A stretch of 64,000 bases of DNA, from assembly GCF_030936135.1 (NCBI RefSeq), contig NC_082608.1:9145535-9209534 (forward strand). The letters are read 5' to 3'. Origin of the DNA: Gavia stellata (lineage: Eukaryota > Chordata > Aves > Gaviiformes > Gaviidae). The notes below the pieces were generated by a model that worked only from the letters and a program-made list of their open reading frames with translations, searched no databases and was not told the origin of the DNA. This document shows positions 36,201 to 49,300 of this stretch, piece after piece. Position numbers and translations under genes: made by a program. The stretch's first letter is position 1. Every line of letters starts with the position of its first letter.

Positions 36201-38439
36201 ATCAATAAACTGGTTTTCATCCACTTCAAGTGTGATTTGCTGCCTAATGAAGTCCTGTTGTGCTTACATGTAAACACAAATGCAGTATCAGGGAGGTAAT
36301 AGGGGCCAGGCCAGGATGATTCAGTTCTGCACCGTGTTCTGCACTTCAGGTGATGTCATGATTGCCATGTTACACTCTATATTAATTCATCCAAATACCA
36401 CAAGCCTGAGATCCCCTCTACATCTGGCTGTATTGTTTTAATAACCATTTGTCAAGAAGTAAGACTTGTGATTTTGATGGATATAGATGAGAGATTTGAA
36501 ATATGATTTAACTAACGGACTTGGGTAATTAGACTGCATAATGTACCAGAAATAGTTATCCCATAGGCAATTTCCTTAAAGTTACACTAAAATTATATTA
36601 GCAATGCGAAGCATCATAATGAAATATATTATAGGCACTAGAAATAGTTTTATTTCCTTTTGCTCCTTCTGGATACATTCATCAGTTTCACCTATTATTA
36701 CTAGTAGCCTGTATTACCAGTTCAGCAATGCAACATACTTGGCATTCGTATCCTTCCCATCCTGGCTATTTGACGCATCAGTGTTGCATTTACGCAGTTT
36801 CACTTATGTTGCCGGCATCAAAGGATGTCATCATAATTTTGTCTCTTGGCTGCAACTACATTACAGAGGACTGAATGTTTTTTGGTTGCACTCAGTGAGA
36901 GCTGGACAGACTTCCAAAAAATATCTCTTACCAATGTACTGATGACAAGGACATTGCAAAAATCATAGGTACCCAGACTGTGGTTTATTTCTCATTCTTG
37001 GTTCCTTCTTCCTTAATCCTTGGAAAAGTTCCTTTTCCCCCTGACCTGTCACCTCTTTCATTTGCACTGATAATGTCCAGATACATAATCTTGCCAATCT
37101 GCGACAATATTTCTAGCCAGAGTCATACTGAAGTCCTAGGAAAAGAGTGTTTCTGGCATTTGGATGCATTTGCTCAATACTCTCTTTTCTACCAGTAGAT
37201 GGCATTCCCCAGGAATAAGCTGGAAGCATATCTGCTTTCTGGATCTTCCTCTGACCCAAGCCAGGAGAGTATTTTCATGGCAAGCTGATAATAAGCACAG
37301 ATTTAGAATATTCTCCTCAGCATCTCTAAACTTGCATCTTACCTGTATCAGTAGTAGTTGAAGCTGCGTCAGTATCTGTTGTAGTTTTTACAGCTTTGAG
37401 AATGAGTTAGGGTTCATTTTTTTCCTCAGGGCTGTCCATTTTTCATTCTTAGCTGGACTAGCAGTCCCCAACACTGTGGCCTGAATGCCTATACCTCTTT
37501 GGGAAGTTAATGCCTATTTGCTTCAATGGCAGGATGTGAAATTTCAAGCAAATATGAATGTGTTGCCAGCAGAAGATTAATTTAGGGGTGTTAGGGAGCA
37601 TGGCTCATCATTGTTAGTAATCAGTGACCCAGTTACTGTAATGTAGGCTTTGTAATAAGACAGACTTAGATCGTTCTGATACTAGCAGATAACTTTTGTT
37701 TCCTCATGTCATTGGTGGGGTATAAATTCTTACAGAGAAAAAGGGGAGGAACTCAAATTTCCTTTATTTCAAACTTCTATGCACTTTTATGCGTTCTCTC
37801 ATATCTATTTTCTTACTTTATGCAGAAACTCAACAAATGTCTGCTGTACTATATTTAGGCTTATTTGTCTTCTTCCTACCTTTGAATATTACAGAGTTTC
37901 TTTATCAGGATATATTTGTTAGGATCTTACTGTAGTTGTGTCATGGTCAGTGTTATATTGGAAATTTACAGTACACCGGAGTTGACATGCATGCAAAGTG
38001 TAGCTCATCCTTCTGTTATGCATTTAGATGGTCTAGGGAATAGTTATGCATCATTTTTGGACTTGCATGGGGATTTTATTATTTAGGATTGTGTCTTTGT
38101 TACACAATGCTTAATAGGAGTAGGTAGGAACTTGAATGTCTTTTTGGAATGAAATTTTATGTTTTCAAGATTTATTTTCATTTTGGATTGGAGAAAAGGT
38201 GGAAAACTGCAGAATTTTGTCAGAGCCTTTCTCAGTTTAGTAAAGCATACAAGTCTGTATGACTTGGTTTGTATTTTCACATCTACAACTTTATTGGTCA
38301 AAGACATACTTCGTAGTCTTTAAATAAAAAGTGATTCCTGGGAAGAAGAAGAGATGACTGTTCTTCATGTCTGTAGTTTACAGGACAGAAATAGTGGTCT
38401 TAAATATCAGCAGAGGAAATTAGGAAAACAATAGTCTAA
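33223..38439. other. Intergenic DNA
   Basis: AT-rich sequence upstream of the HRH3-like gene. Apart from the weak exon-like segment at 34,036-34,221 I see no gene, RNA or clear repeat. Confidence 0.6.
34036..34221 (-). other. Unassigned exon-like open frame
   Basis: On the - strand a 186-bp segment lies between GGTCTCCAG and the donor AGGAG|GTAATAC, with phase 1 at both ends. It would encode a segment containing FNKVQNYGLMVHAFRNRIL. I recognise no family, and the phases do not join directly to the 33-kb candidate. Confidence 0.2.
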
Positions 38440-38623
38440 TGGTAGTGAAACATTGAAACAGACTGCCTGAAACTACTGTGGACTCTCCATCATTAGAGAG
38501 CCAAAGAATAGTTGCAGCAGAAATCTATTAAGAATGATGTAGAACTGACTGAACAAGCCTTGGAGAGGGAAGTGTGTTAAATAGTCTCCCAGACTCCCTT
38601 CCAGCCTTATTTCCTGTAATTCT
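38440..38623 (+). repeat. CR1 LINE 3' fragment, sense
   Basis: CR1 landmarks are in order: a GAAACATTGAAACAGACTGCC-type segment (consensus 'gaacaggctgcc'), a GTGGACTCTCCATCATTAG segment, CCTTGGAGAGG, and the decayed tail CCCTTCCAGCCTTATTTCC followed by TGTAATTCT. Confidence 0.8.
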
Positions 38624-39130
38624 ACAGTTCTGCAATGGTCCTGCATCTTGTCTGTTAGAGGCACGTAGAAGTGTTTAGAGGCTGAATGACAAAAACCAAA
38701 GAGCAAATACTACTACCAATATATCAATGTCAGTTAGACTGTTGGTAGAGAATTTGGTTTGTAATACAGTTTTGCTGTCACTAGTTTTCTCAGTGTCACC
38801 TGTGATGCTGTAACATTTATGTACCCATATACAGAAGTAGTTGGTCAATAGATTTGTAAAAGCAGTTTGACTTAAAGGGCTATAGCAGCATGACAGTTCT
38901 AGTTAATTTTTTTAAATTTCAGCTTGCATACAGGAGGCAATCAGTTGGTTATTTGGGCTTTAGTTTTCACAAGTTTTAAAAGAAGATAGTGAAGGGATCC
39001 AGAACTTTTCTTGGATTGGTAAAGTTCGTGTGCTTCTTTACAGAACCGACAGGGATGTGTTTAGCCCATTGTTGAGGCAACCAAATGTTAAAGCACATTG
39101 AAAAACTCAGAAAATTGAAGACAAACACTA

Positions 39131-39290
39131 TCATAGAATGATTTAAGTTGGAAGAGACCTCTGGAGGTCATCTGGTCTATGGACCACAAAACAGGGTCAG
39201 TTTTGGAGTTAGATCAAGTTGCTATGGGTCCAGTCCAGCTGAGTTTTGAATGGCTCCAAGCATGAAGATTCTGTAGTCTATCTGAGAGAA
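39131..39290 (-). repeat. CR1 LINE 3' fragment, antisense
   Basis: On the + strand TCATAGAATGATTTAAGTTG, then GAAGAGACCTCTGGAGGTCA and TCTGGTC, is the classic antisense start of a CR1 3' end. Homology fades after about 39,290. Confidence 0.88.
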
Positions 39291-40508
39291 AAAAAACCTC
39301 AGCAGTATGCACGCAGTTGTATCTCCCCCAATGGCATGCATGCAGGCAGTCTTTGTAGCTGTAAATCAACAATCTATGAAAGAGATGTCGCTACATGAAA
39401 TAGGTATGAAGTGGTCCAAAAGCCACTGAGCTAAATGGAATTCCATTGACTTCAGTGTACTTGAGTCAGCCCCTAATTGTGCATTTTGATGGAAAGCACA
39501 GAAGGATCAGCTTTAACTAATTGCAGAGGGAACACTACAGCACAGAAGTGGGAGGCAGAAACCTGTTCTTGATTCTGCTGTAAACTTGGAAACTTGGGGT
39601 CATAGACAATCATTCAGATTTTGTGTGTCTCAATAGTCTTGCATGGGACAGGGTACTTAAAAGTCTTCTTTTGAAAACATATTCTAGAAGCAAAAGCTTT
39701 AAAAATTCACATTGTCAGAGAGATTCGTAAAACAATGTCAGCAGAACAATAGCTTTCATATCCTTTTTCTGTTTATAGTTAAATTCAGTAGGCAAGTCAG
39801 CTTCCACCCACCACATGTTCAAATATATTCATCTTTGCATGCGTGATTAAGCAGGCTGTTCCTATTAGTGTCATTGGGAGTTAAATAACCAATTATGGAA
39901 CATTAAGAGGAAATGATAGCCTTTAATAATTCTTAAAAAAAAGCAGCCAAAAACCCAACAAACATTTATTTCTTTTTAAATAAGTCACTGACACTCCTCA
40001 TATGCTTGAAGTTTTTTGCTCATTTACGTGCTAGCGAAGTATCACATTCCTATCTAAAGCTCAACGTAGCAGACATTAAAACCATTGGTTCTGTATATTA
40101 TAGTTAAAAAGATAAGCAAATTGAATTTGTTTTTCCAATGATTCCCCATACCAGGAAATCTGTGTGTTGGGCACAATTGGCTGAATATATTTTGGTAAAT
40201 GTGAATTTCATTAAAAATTTGGTTGAGATAAGGGCAGAATAGACTTGTTCAGAACAGAGTCTGTCAATATTTGACATACAGTTTTGACCAAAACAGTAGG
40301 GAATTGTTTTCTATGTTGGAATGTTATGTTTAGAGAGCATTATTTCTTAATGAAATGTTTAAGCTTTTCAATTTGAAAGGGAGTTTTCATTTCAAAATTG
40401 TTATAAGTACTTTAAAGAAAAAAAGAGGTGGGATAAGGTTGTTACTAAGTCTCAAGCATGGGACTAAGGAAGGAAAGAAAGAAGAGTTTTCTGCAGAAAA
40501 ATTCTTGC

Positions 40509-40562
40509 ACCTGTATGCCATCTCTCACCTGAATGCCATCTCTGATCTGAATGCCATCTTTG
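40509..40562 (+). repeat. 18-bp tandem repeat x 3
   Basis: Three consecutive 18-bp units of the form ACCTGAATGCCATCTCTG with one to three differences each. The period is a multiple of three, so it reads as a peptide repeat in the local short frame, but no gene is supported there. Confidence 0.9.
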
Positions 40563-43538
40563 GAAATTCTCTTCAGACAGGGGAGAGAGCAAAAGGAGGG
40601 ATTAATTTTTAAAAGCTACTAGCTGGTGGATGTTGCTCCTATAGTCTCCAAAACTCTGCTTTCCTCAGCGAATAGCCTAAAGGACCATTCAACTCTGGAC
40701 TCTCCAGTTAGACTCCTCCTGTCTTGTATAGACGCAGGATTGTCACCTGTGCATCTTGTATGCTGACAAGCAGCATACAGAAAGACAGAGGAACGCAGGA
40801 GAGCGCAGTACATGTACAAATATCCTCACAGTCCCCACACTCAAATAGGGAACCAGTTCTTACATTTGAGTGTGACTGTATTTTAATCAGAACAGAGGGG
40901 AAGCTACAAGGTAGGCTTCAGATGCCTGGTCTGGTGCTTACAAAACAGTACATTCATTGCTGTGAATATCTGAGGAGCTGTTTGTTCAGGGCCTGCATCT
41001 TGCAAGGAATTGATTTGTAGGTACTAATGCACTTCCTTTCAGTAAAATCAATGTCATCTTGCCAGTGTGAACTCATTTAATTTTTTACTTATTAGAGAAG
41101 ATAATCTAGTATTGCTTTGAAATGGAATTTCTAGGGAATTCATTTGTCTGATAAAAAATACAGCACAGATTCAGACTGGTTTTCTGCTTTTGTTACAGGG
41201 GCTATTTGTATTCTTCCCATTATCGAATCAAATAAAAGTGGTTTGCTGCAAAAAAGCAGCAGTTACCTGACACTCTGCAGCACCCTGTCGCTCCCTGTGC
41301 ACGTTCAAAGGGGGGAATCAGTATGGTGCATTGAGCTGTCAAAGTCCACCCACACTAACTGCATGGAAACACTAATGGAATCAGGCATTCTGTTCGTACT
41401 TGCAGCTTTGGAAAACAATGTCATTCTTAACCACTAAAAAGAGAAGCAGCTTTGCTTATCAGAGTGGCTAACAGCTCTGTAGAAGAGAGTGCAGGGAAGA
41501 GAGCAGTGAGCACGTATTCTGACTGCCCAAGGCTCACTGTCAGCAGCACACTGCAGAACATGCCATGTTACCCCTGTAAAAGGTAACACAGCCATATAGA
41601 GATAGAGCCTTTAGGTATTATCTGCTAACATACAGCACAGCCAGGTCACTAAAACAAACCTCCCACCAGACTCAGAGAGATACTAGCTTTTCCTCAGTAG
41701 AGGCTTTAACCTGTCCTGAGTCAGCAGCAGGTTGAAGAGGCTGTTGCTAACACAGTTGATTTGTATTGCAAGCCAAGGAATAAGCTTGAGCAGGATCTCT
41801 CAGAGATGCTTTCAACTCCATGAAACAGCTAAACCTAGCAAGCCAACACTTCTGCAGCACAAGCCCCTTTTGAAGGGTGTGGTATGTGCTGACGTGAGCT
41901 TTTTGGTGGCATGAGCCCTGGGCAAAAGCAGTTTTGTATAACTGGTTCTATGTAAATGGCTAAAGGCTTCACTTACTGAGGCTTACATCAAAGTCTACTG
42001 TGAATTCTTGTCTCCTGTTTTGACTTTGGCTTTCTCCTGAATTTGGTTCCTGCTGTAGGAGATGAATCTTGATCCCTGTCTCTTGATATTTCTTCCCTGT
42101 CTGCCTCTAAATGTATGACTTCAAATTTTAGTGGGTAAGAGACAAAGAATAAAACTGAATGGTAAGTGGCCTTTCTATTCCAGTAAACTTAGGTTTTCAA
42201 AAAGCCTGCTATTATTTTTTAGAATTGAAAACAGACTTTTTTGAATTCTTTTTTTCTTCAAGGCATGACTGTGTTTTGTTCTATCTGCAGGGCAAGCAAA
42301 ATGAGAGAGACTGTGCCCTTGAGCAAACCACTAATATCCAGCTGATGCCCTTACTTGAGGTGTGGAAGCCTCTGATGTAAGCCTTTGTGCAAGTCTTATG
42401 GGCCACGTAGACCAGTCCATCTTGTTTCCTCTGTCTGTGAACCCTAATCCTCACCAAAAATTGTAGGAGACCAAATCCTGCACTGCTGCCAACGGTAAAC
42501 TGCTTTTTGTGATAATGTCAGACTTTATCTCTGCCCTAAGAGTTGTATGGGTGTCAGCAATACCCTGAAGTCCTTGATCCTTTTTTTTTCCCCCCCAATT
42601 TTTGCCATAGCATAAAGCCTACTCCAAATGAATGACACCCAGTGTCCATATGCAGACTTTGTCCTAAATTTATTTGATCTTGATAAGCAATATATGCATT
42701 AGAACTAAATGTCAGCAGGAAATAGTGGCATATGTCAGCGTTCATTCTCTCATTTTCAGACAGGAAAATTCTAGCAGTAAACTATGCCTTGATCTTGCAA
42801 GGTCATCAAGCTAGAAAGACTTTTCTCTTCTTTCCTCTTCCTAAAACTTGCTCCTAACTTCAGTCTCTTCTGTAGCCTAATCCATAGTGAGATGACTTAT
42901 CCTATTGGCCCTATCCAGTTTTTGACCTTAATCTAGCTAGAAGGGCCATGCAAGAGCCATGAATAAACCACATTTTTCAACCCTTTGTTTACCAAAGCAT
43001 AGGTTTGTCCTTATTGATTAAAAAAAAAGTAAAAATCCCCCACCAAAACCAAACTTCAGCCCTGGGCACGTGCTTGCTGATACCTGCGCAGCTTGTCCTA
43101 GACTTGTGAAACACGCAGAATACAGACCTGCACGGAGCATCTTAGGCCTCCTTCTTCCTAACCTTAAATGTAGGCAAGATGGCTAATATATTTTTACAAA
43201 GGCTAAGCCTTTGCTCCTTGCCAAGCATCTGGCTCAACCTTGTACTGGAGTCCTAGAAGATTCAGCAATTGACTGATCATAGAGCTCTTATTTTCCTGAA
43301 CTTTTAGCTTTTACCTTTGCTATAATCATAGAAAGTGGGCCAATGTTTTTATCAAAGCCAAGCATAAACCACTGGTTCATACTGACACAAACACACAGGT
43401 TAGCCCTTTGAGCCATACATAGTGCAGAAATTAATGAACTCTTCGGTTAGTGGTATGTCCTGTGATGTTCAGGTTGTGTTCAGCAGCATGAAATAAAAGG
43501 GTGAAAAGTATGATGAAGTTTATCAATATATTAAGTTA

Positions 43539-43566
43539 AGGATATACCAATATATTGGTATATCCT
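43539..43566. repeat. Perfect 28-bp palindrome
   Basis: The left arm AGGATATACCAATA is followed with no spacer by its exact reverse complement. All 14 base pairs match, and the centre is ATAT. Confidence 0.97.
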
Positions 43567-44923
43567 CACGCACAAGTTGGCATTTCCTCACACAACATAG
43601 AGATTATGGAGCCTCTTGTCACTGGGCGTAGTGGACACTGAAAGTTCACATAAATTCAAAAAGCATTTGGGTTTTCTATCCATTAATTTAGCCATTGAGG
43701 GTAATCAAACACAAAGATGCAACTTCATTCTCAAGAATTCCCTGTGCTGCAAATCCTTGGAGACTGGGAGAGTGTTCTGGGGAAGTTTCATTATATGATT
43801 GCTTTGTTTTCATGCTCTTTTCCCAGCAAAAGTTTCTGTGGGAGACAGGATTTAAGTCCTTGGGCCTGATCTGGTTTGGATATTCTTATGTTAGCCCTTG
43901 GTTTTCAAAATCTCAGCCTTGATCATAACCAGAGCCAGACGATGAATACTTGCATCAAAGGGAAACATAATTAGCGGCTCATTGTTGATAGCAGCCTCAT
44001 CTAGCAGGATGATGCAAGATTAAATAATAAATCAATTTCTTCAGTTCTGAAAACACACATTCATAAAAGGTAGTAAACTGAGATACCTGGGATGTTGGAG
44101 GAAGGGATATCAGAAGCATTTTGTAAAATTTGAAAGAGAGTATCAGAATTAGCCATTTGTGTTGAAAGGCAGTGTGCAGATCTGGACTGATGTCAGACCT
44201 TGGCTAAAATGACCGTTCAAAGTTGAAAAAGCGAAGTGTTTGAGGAAGATATTTAATAGCATGCTAGTTCTGTGAGACTTTGACCTCAGACAACAGACAT
44301 ATGTATTCAATAGCTCTCCCTTACTCTTTTGTCACTTTGGACTGTATCTGTATCTTAACTTCTGAAGGATCTTTATGTTACTGTACTAAGATCTTTACAG
44401 AGGTGAAACTTGATTATATCACAAAGGGTTTTAGGTTGGTGTTTCTTACATTTTACTTGTCTGTCATGTGACAGAGATAGAACCATTTAGCCATCTCTTC
44501 ATGCATATGTGTTTGAGGATAGAAGCTGAAAGACTGGGGAGAAAACTGAACTTGAGTTCTCCACATCACTACAGAAGTGCTCTAATGACAGCTATTGCAC
44601 GAAGAGTGGGGGAAGAGGGGAATGTGCATTGCAACCTGCTTATTTGGACATGTGCTTTGTTTTTTGAAGTATAACCCCTGCCCATTTTTTTTTCCCAGGA
44701 GAATGCTATAGTTGTAGAATTGCAGCATATACATGACTCCTTGTAAACAAGAATTTACCATCTAAAATTGAGAAAAGAAGTAATTAAAATATGTTTCTTT
44801 CAGTGTTTCCATTTGGCTATTTTTTGTGGCTTCCCTCTTAGTGTGCTGAATGCCACACACAGAATATAACAACTGAAATGCCTAATTTAAGTGGCGTGAA
44901 TATCACGCAGGGAGCCTAGCATC

Positions 44924-44961
44924 TAAGAGGCATTACAGTGCATAAGAGGCATTCCAATACA
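44924..44961 (+). repeat. 19-bp tandem duplication
   Basis: TAAGAGGCATT occurs twice with a 19-bp period (44,924 and 44,943), and the units stay similar across most of their length. Confidence 0.75.
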
Positions 44962-46032
44962 TAAATGTAGTTGTACAGGTTTCTAGGTATAAGCAGTCTC
45001 TTCTTGAGGGAATAGATATCATATAATTTTCTGAAGGGGAAAAAATAAACAGAACTACAGAACTGGTATCTATGAACTCTTAAAAAAACTCTTGAGAGAA
45101 AGTGTTGAGGAATGCCAGGATAATTAGCATTAAAGACCTCTTAAGGCGAAATGTTAGAGTTGACATGTCTCTCACAGGAGACTTGCAAACTTCAGGTTTA
45201 TACACCAAAGAAATGCTTGATCATAAGGATACTCTTCCATTGTCAAAAGAACACAGAGTGTAATTTATCACTTCACAAAGCATTCTCTGAAACCATGTGC
45301 TGGCTGCGTAGGAGAATGTCGTTTAAAGAGATAAAGATCATATCAAAGGTGAAAGCTTGGAAAACTCAGTACATAATATGTATAATATATGAGAACTCAG
45401 CTCACAATGTAGCTGCGAACTAGAGGCTAGCATGGGGTGACAATTAAAGAACGAGTTGTCAAATCATGAAGACTTCGCTAACAGAGGGTAACTGACAGCA
45501 GAATAATAGGGTACTTTAATGGGTCATAACATTTCTGCTACACACATCTGTAATAATAAAAATGCCCTTTTCTTGCTAATACCAGGACCTGGTAATTATT
45601 GTCGGGGGGGATTATCTTGTTCTCAGATTTGCACTGAATTTTATAATCGTTGAACCAGTCTTCAGTGCCAATTCAAAAATGGGAATTCCATCTCCTTTTG
45701 TCTTCCTTCAGCTGTTAATATTAACATTTTGTTTTAACTCTTGATTTCATTTACACTTCTTTCCATGTGCCAACCTCATCCTGTTTATTAAAAAAAAAAA
45801 CCACAACTTTTTTTTTCCTAAGCTCTTCACGAAAGTTTTGACCTTTCAACCAAGAAATTCAAGGACTGACCTTTTAATGTGCATGCATTTATTGTGTCTG
45901 ACTCATAAAAAACAGCTTGTGACATTGCTTTGCATATTCATAGCCTTCAAATCATCATCACAAGAACCTGTGTACACAGCCTGTGAGAGTCAAAATCCAG
46001 ATTTGAGTGGAATATTTGTCTGCTGCTGATCA

Positions 46033-46320
46033 TTAAATATTTAAGAGATGGTCAGAAGAAGAAAGTGATCTAGGATTTATAGAAATCAATGTAAATTTTC
46101 TGTTTTCTTCACACAGCTTCACATCCCAGTCTAAACTGTAAGTGAAATACATATGTCGTTTCATTTGTTGCTCTGCAAGGTCATTGCTGTAAATTACCAC
46201 ATTCTGCTGACTGAGTTTATAAATCAGGTGCCTCCCAAGGTTAATCAAGACATCAACGTTTCGGGACTGTGCTTCCCAAAGGCCTATACAGTGACCTAGG
46301 CTTTGAACATTGGAACTTCA
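46033..46320 (-). other. Unassigned 95-codon open frame
   Basis: A - strand frame with a protein-like composition, containing LINLGRHLIYKLSQQNVVIY and MYFTYSLDWDVKLCEENRKF and ending LLNI plus TAA. There is a possible AATAAA near 45,885-45,890 on the same strand. The acceptor is weak, and the 5' part resembles old interspersed repeat text, so a coding role is not established. Confidence 0.15.
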
Positions 46321-49300
46321 ATTAGATGCCTGATGTTACTGTGAATACTCATTCATCCATGTCTATCATATGGGACTATTGACATGGTGTAGATTCATGA
46401 AATTTAATTTTTAATCTTGCTTGTAAGAAGGATGATGAGAAATCTGCTGTACTAAATTTTGGAGCTTAACTCCTCTAGAACAGGATACAAATAATCCTTT
46501 ATTACTCTTAGTCTAAGAAGCAGCTCCCTAACAATGTAGTAAAATCTTTACCTACTAGATTGTAGTAGGTTAATAACATAATTCCAGTGTAATAAAATGA
46601 AAAAGAATGCTCATGGGAAACAGAATAAATTCTTTGGAATGAACACATATATTATTTACCTGTTCATATGTTTAGTAAGTTTTTATCTTTTAAAAATAAG
46701 AATAAAAATAAGATTATTATTTTTATTTATGTACTGTATGCACTTAAGCAACTTCTGCAGAATGAGGTCTTGAGTATTAATAGAATGCACAGCAATTTAA
46801 TGTATCTCTGTCTCCTTGGCAATGTAGTTCTATATTTCCCGTTTCCTGGACAATTTACATAATTATACCAACTTAGTGGACATCTGTTTTAATATCCTCA
46901 GACAAAATTACATGGTTGAAATAGCACTGCTTCCATTTTGCCTGTTGAGATAAGCTTTTGAAGTTGAAAGGATAACTAAAAGTTGAGCATATGTTCTTGG
47001 GAAAATAAAATACATAAAACTAAGATACGAACATATGCTTTGGGTTCGTACCTCCTTAAACTCCATCCTATTCAGTTGCATCTGAGCCAAACAAAGTTCA
47101 AGTGCCGACTTGCTAATTGGGCACAGTGGGAATGCAACATTTCTTCAGGCTGCCCCTCAGTGATGTACAATCCAGGCAACACAAATTACTTAGCAATGAA
47201 AATTCAAACCTGGGAATTTAGCAACCAGAGTTTGAAAGTGTTGCTTCCTCTTCTGCCAGCTTGTGTGTTGCTAAAAGAGAGAATTTCATGGAGTATTATG
47301 CACAGTCATGGTTGGGGCATATACATTACAGTTACCTATGAAATCTGGAGGGACTATTCTATGACCTGAGCCCTTTGCAGTACTGTGTTCCGAGGCCAGC
47401 CCCTGGATGGTGCCTTTCCATTGATGGTTCTTCCAAGGTACTGGGGAGTGCAATTAGGCAATGGCACTTAGGGTGTTCAGGTGATATCCCAGATGGGTCA
47501 GGTTATGGCATACTGGAGTGGAGAACAGAAGGAATATAATTTATAGGAGGATACATCTAGCTGGAGGAAAAAAGTGCTTGGATTTTAAGTCTTCTCTCTG
47601 GTTCTATGTTCAAGTCTTTAGAAAACCACAGTCTCACTTTCAGATGGACCAAGATGCCTGATGACCAGAGATTTACACTGTTTTTGTTGTCTATCTTGTG
47701 TTGTCATCTGCTATAATTTGTTAAGCACTTGAAGTGACTGGTGCATGGCCATGGTGGTAATGAGAAGCTTAACGACCTCTTGTCTTAACACAGGACAACA
47801 AATTAATCTGTGGTTTGCAGCAGCCATCTCTGAGTTTCCTATCTCGGTGCAGTGCAGATTTTTGGTCTTTAAACTTGATAGACATCTTCTCAGCTATTTG
47901 TAGTGTGAGGAAATTATATGGCCTTCAGTCAAAGCAGGGTAGGCCCTGACTGTTGCCGTCGCTAGCGCTGTTTACCGGGAAGAGGGACACTGGCAGTCTC
48001 TCTGGTAGCTAGAAGGAATCTGAAGAGCAGAGGAGAAGGTGAAAACACACTAGGCCTTAAGTATAACTGGGGGAACAAGGAAATGCCTTTCAGGAGACTG
48101 GGGGATAATGTTCCACGGATTTCGTGCTACTGTGTTGGACAGACACTCCCACTGATGTAGCAGGCTCTGAGTAGGAATGGGAACCTGTCTGTGCATATCC
48201 AACTGTAGGCTTGAATTCCTAGTCTGCAAATGTGGAACAGGGTTTTTGATTTGCCTGGGTATATGATCTCAGGGTTCTGGTTGTTGCAAGGCTGGTTTTC
48301 TTTTGGCTGTTTTTGTATCCAGAGCCATACAAAAGTGAAATCTATACTGAGTTTTCTTTTCAAAGTGTGACCTGTCTTGATAAGGTTCATGATGACTAGG
48401 AACAAGAAGTGCAATAGCCCACTGTCATTACTAGGTGTATTAAATAATGGGAAACTCATTAGCATCTAGTTTAGTCATAGATGAAATTCCTGCACTTAGC
48501 GTTCTCTGCTGCATGTTATAAGGTCTCTTAAGATAACATTCACACTTATTCCAGTAATCAACCTCATTTTAAGTTAAGGGCAAAATAAATAGAAATCAAG
48601 CAGGTAAGGTATTTTATTGTTCTGTTTACATTTCTGTAGCTATATAAATATTTTGTAAATAAAACAAATCACCAGAAAAATAATAGGACACTTGAAATGT
48701 GCAATTTATAGTAGCAGAGAAATGGAGACATATCTGCCTCACAGTTTTTCCAAATTACCCTACCACAGTTAAACCATTGTTTAAAATTACATAGAAAAAA
48801 CTTAACAAAATTCTGAACAAATCTTACCAGTTCAGTATGATTAGAAACTACTGAATTCTTCATTATGAAGAAGGTTAAAAACCACACTTGTTCAGATTAG
48901 ATGGCCAGTGCACTGATATGACAAATTCTGGAGCTTGCTGTAACACAGATAATGGGCACATCCACATAAATGCAGCGTCTGGTACAGAAGCATGAAAGAT
49001 GAAGTGTCAGCCACATAGAGGGATGGCACAATTGTACACTCTGCAGAAGAGTGTTTTTCTGGTAAAAATGTGAATGTCGCTCACAACATTAATAAAAACT
49101 TAGCAAGCCCTTTTTCCTTTTGATCTGTGTTCTTTTCCCAGTTCCTTATTTTTTTTTCCAGTATTCCACATTCAGGATGACCTTTCCTGCACTTCTATTC
49201 AAAAAAAACCTGAATTAATTCCTGACATACACTTTTTTTATTTGCAGACACATCTCTTCAGTAATAGGATGACATTTTCTATACCTTGTTTCTCTGCAAA

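Noticed and set aside
37325-37440. Thr-rich - strand frame next to a good donor (ACAG|GTAAGA)
   Set aside because: An in-frame stop lies just upstream and no acceptor exists between, so no exon can be built.
43616-47369. Numerous 60-130 codon frames
   Set aside because: Lengths are within chance for AT-rich DNA and none has a recognisable domain. The one kept at 46,033 is listed at low confidence.
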